Shown: in pieces, positions 36,308-44,804 of the stretch
How positions within the stretch are numbered: position 1 is the stretch's first letter
Layout: the number at the start of each line of letters is the position of its first letter
DNA from: PRDV01 sp963710865
Lineage (GTDB): Bacteria > Babelota > Babeliae > Babelales > Babelaceae
DNA: 64,000 nucleotides
Assembly: GCA_963710865.1 (NCBI GenBank)
Contig: CAVQBR010000002.1
Span: 1,240,001 to 1,304,000, forward strand
Reading direction: 5' to 3'
Translations under genes and position numbers: made by a program
Notes under the pieces: generated by a model
The model's database searches: none
What the model was told of the DNA's origin: nothing
Seen by the model: the letters and a program-made list of their open reading frames with translations, nothing else

Positions 36308-38839
36308 TCATTGTTCATCATCCCGCTTGGGCCGTTTTCCGTCAGGTTTTTTCAAATTACTTGCTTCTTCATCTCGTTTTTCCCCTATGCCGTCCAGAGT
36401 CGGAGAATTATCTGGGTCGGGATGCTTTGCTTTGAGGATGAGAGCAGCGGCCGCAGCGGGCACAGGCGAATCAGATCCACTTGCAGCTCGTTTAGGCGAA
36501 TGGGATTTTAAATCGGCATCATCAGCATTTCGAACCTTCTTTTTTAAGAGAGCGTGCTGAGCTAATAATCGTATGATTTGACTATAATCATTGAGTTTGT
36601 TTTTAAATGTCTGAAAATGTGGATCTGCTTCTGCTATCGCCTTAAGAAGTGTTTCTAATTGATTGTAAATTTCTGTTGCGCTATCTAGAGGCGTCAACCT
36701 ACTGTACAAACAGCTACTGGCATCGTTTGTGACCTGTATGCGTATTTTTTTAGCATTTGCTAGGATGACGTTATAACCAAACTGGTAATCTCCGTTAGTA
36801 GAGATATCCTGATTAGCCCCCGCCTGCAGGAGTGTTTGTACTGCTTCTAGGTGGCCATTCTCAGCTGCAACTAGCAATGGCGTGCATCCATTATTATCAG
36901 TTTTATCGATTTTTGCTTTCTGAGATAATAACTCTTTGATTACATCGGCATGTCCATAGTGTGCTGCGCGAAGCAAGGGGGTTTCTCCATTAGTAGGGGT
37001 AACTTTATTAACTTCTATATTACGAGCAGCTAAAAGTGCTTTAACTACGTTTAGTTGACCCAGAGATGATGCAAAGAGCAAGGCAGTTGTTCCAGTCTTG
37101 GTAGCAGCATTTACGTCAGCATTCTTAGCTAAAAGTGCGTTAACTATTTCAATGTAACCACGATTTGATGCAATAATCAATGGTGTACATCCATTATCAG
37201 TTGCCTTATTAACTTCTATATTATGGACAGCATTGTGGGGAGCTAACAGTTCTTGGACTACAGCAGCATGACCGTTCTGAGCTGCAAGGAACAAAGGAGT
37301 TACTCCATCGGTGCGAGCTTTATTAACTTCTATAGTGCGAGCAGCTAAAAGAGCTCGAACTACGTTTAGACGACCATGAAGTGATGCGAATGACAAAGCA
37401 GTTATTCCATTATTGGTAGCAGCATTTACGTCAGCATTCTTAGCTAAAAGTGCGTTAACTATTTCAACATGGCCATTTGTAGCTGCGGCAACGAATGGTG
37501 TGCATCCATTATTAGTTGCCTTATTAACTTCTATATTACGAGCAGCTAAAAGCGCTTTGACTACGTTTAGTTGACCCAGAGATGATGCGAAGAACAAGGC
37601 AGTTCTTCCATTATTGTCAGCAGCATTTACGTCAGCATTCTTAGCTAAAAGTGCGTTAACTATTTCAACATGGCCATTTGTAGCTGCAACAGCCAATGGT
37701 GTCCATCCATTATTAGCGGCCTTATTAACTTCTATATTATGGACAGCATTGTGGGGAGCTAACAGTGCTTGGACTACAGCAACATGACCGTTTTGGGCTG
37801 CGAAGAACAAGGCAGTTGTTCCACTTTTGGTAGCAGCATTTACGTCAGCATTATTAGCTAAAAGTGCGTTAACTATTTCAACATAACCAAGCGCTGATGC
37901 AATAATCAGCGGAGTTGCTCCATCAGTAGTCCGGGCCTTGTTAACTTCTATATTATGGACAGCATTGTGGGGAGCTAATAGTGCTAGAACTACATCGGCA
38001 TGTCCTTGTTGTGATGCTAAGAACAAGGCAGTTGTTCCACTCTTGGTAGCAGCATTTACGTCAGCATTCTTAGCTAAAAGTGCGTTAACTATTTCAACAT
38101 GGCCATTATATGATGCAGCAATCAATGGAGTTGATCCACCGGTAGTGCGAGCTTTATTAATCTCTATAGTGCGAGCAACCAAAAGTGCTTGAACTACGTT
38201 TAGATGACCATTCTGTGATGCTAAAAATAATGGAGTTGCTCCATCGGTGCTAGCTTTATTAACTTCTATATTGCGTGCGGCTAATAGTGCTTCAACTACG
38301 TTTAGATGACCATGAAGTGATGCGAATGACAAGGCAGTTGTTCCATCATTGGTAGCAGCATTTACGTCAGCATTCTTCGCTAAAAGTGCGTTAACTATTT
38401 CAACATGGCTTTTTTCAGCAGCAACACTTAAAGGTGTGCAGCCAGTCTCGAATGTAGTCCGATTTGGTTCTGCACCAGCCGTCAAAAGTGCTTGAACTGT
38501 GGTAAGGTGGCCCTTCTGAACTGCAAGATACAAGGGTGTAAATCCACGATTGTCGGGCTTATTTACGTTTGCGTTATTTAGTAATAGCAAGTGTACTATG
38601 CGTGTATTACCCATGAGAGCAGCTACGTGTAGGGGCGTTGATTCGTCCCCTTCTCTCGGTGCATTTGCATCTGCGCCAGCAACTAGAAGTGCCATGCATG
38701 TGGTTAGATTGCCGTCTGCAGCTGCTAAATGTATCGGTGAAGGCTTAGCTGGCTTAATCAAAGCTTCCTGCATTGCTTTAATAGTGATTTGGCTTAGTAA
38801 TTGAATGAGTAGTACGCTTATTGTAATTTTTTTATACAT
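36308..38839 (-). CDS. Exported ankyrin protein with FGY domain and KRPKRDDEQ tail (843 aa)
   Basis: Signal peptide MYKKITISVLLIQLLSQITI ending KAMQ, then about 19 ankyrin repeats (about 30-700) and the C-terminal domain (GDYQFGYNVILANAK ... LTPLDSATEIYNQLETLL ... DYSQIIRLLAQH). The tail is rich in Ser, Pro and charged residues and ends KKPDGKRPKRDDEQ. Two repeat types alternate: LLAARNIEVNKAT and a longer type with the insert LLAPHNAVHNIEVNKA, in which four residues (HNAV or similar) lengthen the finger loop. The repeats are near-identical at DNA level, implying recent expansion. Probable secreted binding protein; target unknown. Confidence 0.92.
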   Translation of the reverse strand: MYKKITISVLLIQLLSQITIKAMQEALIKPAKPSPIHLAAADGNLTTCMALLVAGADANAPREGDESTPLHVAALMGNTRIVHLLLLNNANVNKPDNRGFTPLYLAVQKGHLTTVQALLTAGAEPNRTTFETGCTPLSVAAEKSHVEIVNALLAKNADVNAATNDGTTALSFASLHGHLNVVEALLAARNIEVNKASTDGATPLFLASQNGHLNVVQALLVARTIEINKARTTGGSTPLIAASYNGHVEIVNALLAKNADVNAATKSGTTALFLASQQGHADVVLALLAPHNAVHNIEVNKARTTDGATPLIIASALGYVEIVNALLANNADVNAATKSGTTALFFAAQNGHVAVVQALLAPHNAVHNIEVNKAANNGWTPLAVAATNGHVEIVNALLAKNADVNAADNNGRTALFFASSLGQLNVVKALLAARNIEVNKATNNGCTPFVAAATNGHVEIVNALLAKNADVNAATNNGITALSFASLHGRLNVVRALLAARTIEVNKARTDGVTPLFLAAQNGHAAVVQELLAPHNAVHNIEVNKATDNGCTPLIIASNRGYIEIVNALLAKNADVNAATKTGTTALLFASSLGQLNVVKALLAARNIEVNKVTPTNGETPLLRAAHYGHADVIKELLSQKAKIDKTDNNGCTPLLVAAENGHLEAVQTLLQAGANQDISTNGDYQFGYNVILANAKKIRIQVTNDASSCLYSRLTPLDSATEIYNQLETLLKAIAEADPHFQTFKNKLNDYSQIIRLLAQHALLKKKVRNADDADLKSHSPKRAASGSDSPVPAAAAALILKAKHPDPDNSPTLDGIGEKRDEEASNLKKPDGKRPKRDDEQ

Positions 38840-38876
38840 TTTTGATATCCTTTTTAATAGTGGGGCGATGGCATTA

Positions 38877-38904
38877 ATTGTAAACTTTATTATTATTCTG
38901 TCAA
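38877..38904 (-). promoter_or_regulatory. Ankyrin-cluster promoter
   Basis: Minus strand TTGACA, 16-bp spacer, TACAAT before the 36308-38839 gene; spacer and leader are nearly identical to those at 36092 and 41815. Confidence 0.7.
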
Positions 38905-39054
38905 CATTTAATTCAGCTGGGGGCAGTTGGCGAGTGATCTCTTTAATTTTTATGGAGATAGGTTTACGCTTTGTAAGCGACGACTAGAACGATCATCGTT
39001 GTTGGTGCTTTGTCATGTCTTGTAGGTGTCACCTATAAAAGCTTCAATTGAATA

Positions 39055-39074
39055 GGGAAGCCGTCGGGCCTCCC
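39055..39074. terminator. GGGAAGCC/GGCCTCCC hairpin
   Basis: Same hairpin as at 36270-36289, about 20 bp after the stop of the frameshifted ankyrin gene. Confidence 0.4.
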
Positions 39075-39093
39075 TCATAAATCACAACCGTTT

Positions 39094-41092
39094 TTATTGT
39101 TCATCATCCCGCTTGGGCCGTTTTCCGTCAGGTTTTTTCAAATTACTTGCTTCTTCATCTCGTTTTTCCCCTATACCGTCCAGAGTCGGAGAATTATCTG
39201 GGCTGGGATGCTTTACTTTGAGGATGAGAGCAGCGGCCGCAGCGGGCACAGGCGAATCAGATCCACTTGCAGCTCGTTTAGGCGAATGGGATTTTAAATC
39301 GGCATCATCAGCATTTCGAACCTTCTTTTTTAAGAGAGCGTGCTGAGATAGTAATCGTATGATTTGACTATAATCATTGAGTTTGTTTTTAAATGTCTGA
39401 AAATGTGGATCTGCTTCTGCTACCGCCTTAAGAAGTGTTTCTAATTGATTGTAAATTTCTGTTGCGCAATCTAGAGGCGTCAAGCTACTGTACAAACAGC
39501 TACTGGCATCCTTTGTGACCTGTATGCGTATTTTGTCATTTGATAGGATGACGTTATAACCAAACTGGTAATCTCCGTTAGTAGAGATATCCTGATTAGC
39601 CCCCGCCTGCAGGAGTGTTTGTACTGCTTCTAGGTGGCCATTCTGAGTCGCAACTAGCAATGGCGTGCATCCATTGTTATCAGTTTTCTCGATTTCTGCT
39701 TTCTGAGATAATAACTCTTTGATTACATCGGCATGTCCAAGAAGTGATGCGGAAAACAAGGGGGTTGCTCCCTTAGTAGGGGTAACTTTATTAACTTCTA
39801 TATTACGAGCAGCTAAAAGTGCTTTAACTACGTTTAGTTGACCCAGAGATGATGCGAAAAACAAGGCAGTTCCATCATTGGTAGTGGCATTTACGTCTGC
39901 ATTCTTAGCTAAAAGTGCGTTAACTATTTCAACGTAACCACGATGTGATGCAATAATCAATGGTGTACATCCATTATTAGTTGCCTTATTAACTTCTATA
40001 TTATGGACAGCATTGTGGGGAGCTAAGAGTTCTTGGACTACAGCAACATGACCGTTTTGAGCTGCAAGGAGCAAAGGAGTTGCTCCATCAGTAGTACGGG
40101 CCTTATTAACTTCTATATTATGGACAGCATTGTGGGGAGCTAATAGTTCTTGGACTACAGCAACATGACCGTTTTGAGCTGCGGCAACCAATGCAGTTGC
40201 TCCATCAGTAGTACGGGCCTTGTTAACTTCTATATTATGGACAGCATTGTGGGGAGCTAATAGTGCTAGAACTACATCGGCATGTCCATGTTGTGATGCT
40301 AAGAGCAGGGCAGTTGTTCCAGTCTTGGTAGCAGCATTTACGTCAGCATTCTTAGCTAAAAGTGCGTTAACTATTTCAACATGGCCATTTTTAGCTGCGG
40401 CAGCCAATGGTGTCCATCCATCATTAGTTGCCTTATTAACTTCTATATTATGGACAGCATTGTGGGGAGCTAACAGTTCTTGGACTACAGCAACATGGCC
40501 GTTTTGAGCTGCGGCAACCAATGGTGTACATCCATTATTAGCTGCCTTATTAACTTCTATATTATGGACAGCATTGTGGGGAGCTAACAGTTCTTGGACT
40601 ACAGCAACATGGCCTTTTTCAGCTGCGGCAACCAATGGTGTACATCCATTATTAGTTGCCTTATTAACTTCTATGTTGGGAGCTGCTAAAAGCGCTTTGA
40701 CTAAGGCTAGGTCGCCCTTCCCGGCTGCGATAAATAGAGCGGTTGCCCCCATGGCAGTAGCAGCTTTATTAACATCTATTGTGGAAGAGGCTAAAAGTGC
40801 GTGAACTACATTTAGATGACCCTTGACAGCTGCAATAATCAATGCAGTTGCTCCATCAGTAGTACGGGCCTTGTCAACTTCTATATTATGGACAGCATTG
40901 TGGGGAGCTACCAGTTCTTGGACTACAGCAACATGACCGGTTTCAGCTGCAAGGAACAAGGGAGTTGCTCCATCGGTGCGGGCTTTATTAACTTCTATAG
41001 TGCGAGTAGCTAAAAGAGCTCGAACTACGTTTAGATGACCATGAAGTGATGCGAATGACAAGGCAGTTGTTCCAGTCTTGGTAGCAGCATTT
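39094..41092 (-). pseudogene. Frameshifted ankyrin gene, 3' part (about 655 aa)
   Basis: This frame carries about 14 ankyrin repeats, many of the LLAPHNAVHNIEVNKA type. It also carries the C-terminal domain (GDYQFGYNVILSNDK, LDCATEIYNQLETLL) and the KRPKRDDEQ end. Its apparent ATG at 41061 lies inside a repeat and is not a real start. The frame is open upstream to the deletion near 41093, where it joins the 5' part. It could be expressed only through frameshifting or reinitiation, unless the deletion is a sequencing error. Confidence 0.82.
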
Positions 41093-41777
41093 AGTCAGCA
41101 TTCTTCGCTAAAAGTGCGTTAACTATTTCAACATTGCCATTTTTAGCTGCGGCAACCAATGGTGTCCATCCATCATTAGTTGCCTTATTAACTTCTATAT
41201 TATGGACAGCATTGTGGGGAGCTAATAGTGCTAGAACTACATCGGCATGTCCATGTTGTGATGCTAAGAGCAGGGCAGTTGTTCCAGTCTTGGTAGCAGC
41301 ATTTACGTCAGCATTCTTCGCTAAAAGTGCGTTAACTATTTCAACATGGCCTTGTTCAGCAGCAACACCTAAAGGTGTGCAGCCATTGGATGTAGTCCGA
41401 TTTGGTTCTGCACCAGCCGCCAAAAGTACTTGAACTGTGATAAGGTGGCCATTATGAGCTGCAGCATACAAGGGTGTAATTCCACGCTTGTCGGACTTAT
41501 TAACGTTTGCATTATTTGCTAATAGCAAGTGTACTATGGGTGTCTTACCCATGCGAGCAGCTACGTGTAGGGGCGTTGATTCATCCCCTTCTCTCGGTGC
41601 ATTTGAATCTGCGCCAGTACTTAGAAGTGCCATGCATGTGGCTAGATTGCCGTCTGCAGCTGCTAAATGTATCGGTGAAGTCTTAGCTGGCTTAATCAAA
41701 GCTTCCTGCATTGCTTTAATAGTGATTTGGCTTAGTAATTGAATGAGTAGTATGCTTATTGTAATTTTTTTATACAT
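41091..41777 (-). pseudogene. Frameshifted ankyrin gene, 5' part (228 aa)
   Basis: Signal peptide MYKKITISILLIQLLSQITI ending KAMQ, then about six ankyrin repeats. The frame ends LLAKNAD, where the sequence that elsewhere encodes ADVNAATK has lost one base: the plus strand reads catttagtcagc at 41088-41099, while other repeats read catttacgtcagc. The loss creates an immediate TAA. Joined in frame, the two parts would give a protein of about 893 residues like its neighbour. The gene has an intact promoter (41815-41842) and ribosome site, so decay is recent. Confidence 0.85.
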
Positions 41778-41814
41778 TTTTGATATCCTTTTTAATAGTG
41801 GGGCGATGGTATTA

Positions 41815-41842
41815 ATTGTAAACTTTGTTATTATTCTGTCAA
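41815..41842 (-). promoter_or_regulatory. Ankyrin-cluster promoter
   Basis: Minus strand TTGACA, 16-bp spacer, TACAAT before the frameshifted ankyrin gene. Confidence 0.7.
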
Positions 41843-41989
41843 CATTTAATTCAGCTGGGGCGCTTGGCGAGTGATCTCTTTAATTTTTATGGAGATAGGT
41901 TTATGCTTTGTAAGCGACGATTAGAACGATCATCGTTGTTGGTGCTTTGTCATGTCTTGTAGGTGTCCGATAAAAGCTTCAATTGCAGA

Positions 41990-42009
41990 GGGAAGCCGCT
42001 GGGCCTCCC
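41990..42009. terminator. GGGAAGCC/GGCCTCCC hairpin
   Basis: Same hairpin type, with a GCTG loop, about 20 bp after the stop of the 42029-44113 gene. Confidence 0.4.
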
Positions 42010-42028
42010 TCATAACTTACAACCGTTT

Positions 42029-44113
42029 TTATTGTTCATCATCCCGCTTGGGCCGTTTTCCGTCAGGTTTTTTCAAATTACTTGCTTCTTCATCTCGTTT
42101 TTCCCCCATGCCGTCCAGAGTCGGAGAATTATCTGGGTCGGGATGCTTTGCTTTGAGGATGAGTGCAGCGGCCGCAGCGGGTAGAGGGGAATCAGATCCA
42201 CTTGCAGCTCGTTTAGGCGATTGGGATATTAAATCGGCATCATCAGCATTTCGAACCTTCTTTTTTAAGAGAGCGTGCTGAGATAGTAATCGTATGATTT
42301 GACTATAATCATTGAGTTTGTTTTTAAATGTCTGAAAATATGGATCTGCTTCTGCTATCGCCTTAAGAAGTGTTTCTAATTGATTGTAAATTTCTGTTGC
42401 GCAATCTAGAGGCGTCAAGCTACTGTACAAACGGCTACTGGCATCGTTTGTGACCTTTATGCGTATTTTTTTAGCATTTGCTAGGATGACGTTATAACCA
42501 AACTGGTAATCTCCGTTAGTAGAGATATCCTGATTAGCCCCCGCCTGCAGGAGTGTTTGTACTGCTTCTAGGTGGCCATTCTCAGTTGCAACTAGCAATG
42601 GCGTGCATCCATTGTTATCAGTTTTATCGATTTTTGCTTTCTGAGATAATAACTCTTTGATTACATCGGTATGTCCAAGAAGTGATGCAATAATCAATGG
42701 TGTACATCCATTATTAGTTGCCTTATTAACTTCTATATTATGGAAAGCATTGCGGGGAGCTAACAGTTCTTGGACTACAGCAACGTGACCGTTTTGAGCT
42801 GCAAGGAACAAGGGAGTTGCTCCACCAGAACGGGCCTTGTTAACGTCTATATCGGGAGCTGATAAAAGCGCTTTGAGTAGCTCTAGGTCGCCCTTCTCGG
42901 CTGCGATAAGCAAAGCGGTTGCCCCCATGGCAGTAGCAGCTTTATTAACGTCTATAGTGGGAGAAGCTAATAGTGCGTGAACTACATTTAGATGACCCCC
43001 GACAGCTGCACTAATCAGCGGAGTTTGCCCGTCAGTGGTACGGGCGTTGTTAACTTCTATATTGCGTGCAGCTAATAGTGCTAGAACTATATCGGCATGT
43101 CCATGTTGTGATGCTAAGAGCAAGGCAGTTGTTCCACTCTTGGTAGCAGCTTTTACGTCAGCATTCTTAGCTAAAAGTGCGTTAACTATTTCAACATGGC
43201 CATTTTTAGCTGCGCCAGCCAATGGTGTCCATCCATCATTAGTTGCCTTATTAACTTCTATATTATGGACAGCATTGTGGGGAGCTAACAGTTCATGGAC
43301 TACAGCAACATGACCGGTTTGAGCTGCTGCAGCCAATGGTGTCCATCCATTAATAGAGGCCTTATTAACTTCTATATTATGGACAGCATTGCGGGGAGCT
43401 AACAGTTCATGGACTACAGCAACATGATTTTGAGCTGCAAGGAGCAAAGGAGTTGCTCCATCAGTACGGGCCTTGCTAACGTCGATCCCGGGCGCAGCTA
43501 AAAGTTCATGGACTACTGCTAGATGACCCATTGCGGCTGCTGCCAGTAAGGGAGTTGCTCCATCAGTAGTAAGGGCCTTATTAACTTCTATATTATGGAC
43601 GGCTAACAGTTCTTGGACTACAGCAACATGACCGTTTTGAGCTGCGAAGAACAAGGCAGTTATTCCATCATTAGTAGCAGCATTTACGTCAGCATTCTTC
43701 GCTAAAAGTGCGTTAACTATTTCAACATGGCCTTCAGCAGCAGCAACACTTAAAGGTGTGCAGTCAGTCTCGAATGTAGTCAGATTTGGTTCTGCACCAG
43801 CCGCCAAAAGTGCTTGAACTGTGGCAAGGTGGCCCTCCTGAACTGCAAGATACAAGGGTGTAATTCCATGATTGTCGGGCTTATTTACGTTTGCGTTATT
43901 TAGTAATACTGTTGATTCGTCCTCTTCTCTCGGTGCATTTGCATCTGCGCCAGCACTTAGAAGTGTCATACATGTGTCTAGATTGCCGTCTGCGGCTGCT
44001 AAATGTATCGGTGAAGGCTTAGCTGGCAAAATCAAAGCTGCCTGCATTGCTTTAATAGTGATTTGGCACAGTAATTGAATGAGTAGTACGCTTATTGTAA
44101 TTTTTTTATACAT
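42029..44113 (-). CDS. Exported ankyrin protein with FGY domain and KRPKRDDEQ tail (694 aa)
   Basis: Signal peptide MYKKITISVLLIQLLCQITI ending KAMQ, about 15 ankyrin repeats and the C-terminal domain (GDYQFGYNVILANAK ... LDCATEIYNQLETLL), ending KKPDGKRPKRDDEQ. Near residue 66 the text jumps from EEDEST directly to VLLNNANVNK. The paralogues have about 15 more residues there (PLHVAALMGNTRIVHLL), so an in-frame deletion has removed the core of the second repeat. A second shortened repeat (LLLAAQNHVAVV) has lost the GH of NGH. Otherwise intact. Confidence 0.92.
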   Translation of the reverse strand: MYKKITISVLLIQLLCQITIKAMQAALILPAKPSPIHLAAADGNLDTCMTLLSAGADANAPREEDESTVLLNNANVNKPDNHGITPLYLAVQEGHLATVQALLAAGAEPNLTTFETDCTPLSVAAAEGHVEIVNALLAKNADVNAATNDGITALFFAAQNGHVAVVQELLAVHNIEVNKALTTDGATPLLAAAAMGHLAVVHELLAAPGIDVSKARTDGATPLLLAAQNHVAVVHELLAPRNAVHNIEVNKASINGWTPLAAAAQTGHVAVVHELLAPHNAVHNIEVNKATNDGWTPLAGAAKNGHVEIVNALLAKNADVKAATKSGTTALLLASQHGHADIVLALLAARNIEVNNARTTDGQTPLISAAVGGHLNVVHALLASPTIDVNKAATAMGATALLIAAEKGDLELLKALLSAPDIDVNKARSGGATPLFLAAQNGHVAVVQELLAPRNAFHNIEVNKATNNGCTPLIIASLLGHTDVIKELLSQKAKIDKTDNNGCTPLLVATENGHLEAVQTLLQAGANQDISTNGDYQFGYNVILANAKKIRIKVTNDASSRLYSSLTPLDCATEIYNQLETLLKAIAEADPYFQTFKNKLNDYSQIIRLLSQHALLKKKVRNADDADLISQSPKRAASGSDSPLPAAAAALILKAKHPDPDNSPTLDGMGEKRDEEASNLKKPDGKRPKRDDEQ

Positions 44114-44493
44114 TTTTGATATCCTTTTTCATAGAGGGTGATGGTATTAATTGTAAACTTTATTATTATTCTGTCAACATTTAATTCAGTTTAGAGGGCG
44201 GTTGCTGAGAGCGAGTACTGTAGTATTGCAGTGTTCGGCTTGCTCCTTATAGGTGTTGGGATGTTAGCAGTACTGAGAGATTCCGGCATTACTTTTTCTA
44301 AGAACTCTTTATGCCTTTGAATGTGGCTAGACCTTGTCATTAACTTGACTAAGCGATTATATACAAAAGGAGATGTTTTAACCTCAACAACAGCTAGTGG
44401 CCAATTCGATTCAACTTTAAATCATTGACTTCTAAAAAATGTTAAATTTGGAATGCTATACCTATTAAGTTATATTACCTAAGGAGTGTGCTT
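44114..44493. other. Diverged duplicate of the uvrA upstream region
   Basis: This stretch is recognisably homologous to 50423-50806. Shared blocks include AACTCTTTATG, CTAAGCG, CAATTCGATTCA or similar, and then an almost identical run from the region TTAAATTTGG through CCTATTAAGTTATATTACC to the ribosome site AAGGAG. It carries the ankyrin promoter at its left end. Confidence 0.7.
44150..44177 (-). promoter_or_regulatory. Ankyrin-cluster promoter
   Basis: Minus strand TTGACA, 16-bp spacer, TACAAT before the 42029-44113 gene. Confidence 0.7.
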
Positions 44494-44665
44494 GTGGTTA
44501 GGAAAAATAATTGGATTGTTGGTGCGGGGGTCTAACCTTAAGAATATTTTATAAATATACCGAGAGCCATTAACAGTTATAAAGGGGCATCTGGATCGGG
44601 TAAAGGCGCATTAGCGCTTGATATATTATAGAGGGGTAAACGCCGTTATTAAGGAGGCTCAGAAG
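44494..44665 (+). pseudogene. Relic of the 5' end of uvrA
   Basis: Starting at GTG 44494, seven bases after AAGGAG, the sequence follows the first 55 or so codons of uvrA at 50807: AAAAATAATTGGATT, CTTAAGAATATTT, GCATTAACAGTTAT, TCTGGATC-GGTAAA (the Walker A codons), GCGCTTGATATATTA and GAGGGG-AAACG. Several small deletions and a TAA make it non-coding. The similarity fades near 44665. Confidence 0.9.
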
Positions 44666-44804
44666 AGCTTCTATTAATTGTTGCGATAAGATCGATTTCT
44701 AGCAAACTGCTATTCTGATTTTCTTTCGCGGTACTTCGGTACTTTTGCAAACCCAGCGGCCTTACAATGAAATGGTGTAGTAGTAATCGCAAAGAATAAT
44801 CATA
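44666..44804. other. Unassigned intergenic tail
   Basis: Between the uvrA relic and the end of the ankyrin fragment I see no gene; it may be further decayed uvrA or ankyrin sequence. Confidence 0.4.

Noticed and set aside
41061..41061. ATG within a repeat as a genuine gene start
   Set aside because: It lies inside the conserved ALSFASLHGH repeat segment and has no signal peptide; the frame is open further upstream to the one-base deletion.
37938..43313. Repeated plus-strand reading frames opposite the ankyrin repeats (LLTSILWTALWGANS type)
   Set aside because: They are mirror images of near-identical ankyrin repeats, open only because the repeat unit lacks stops in that frame.
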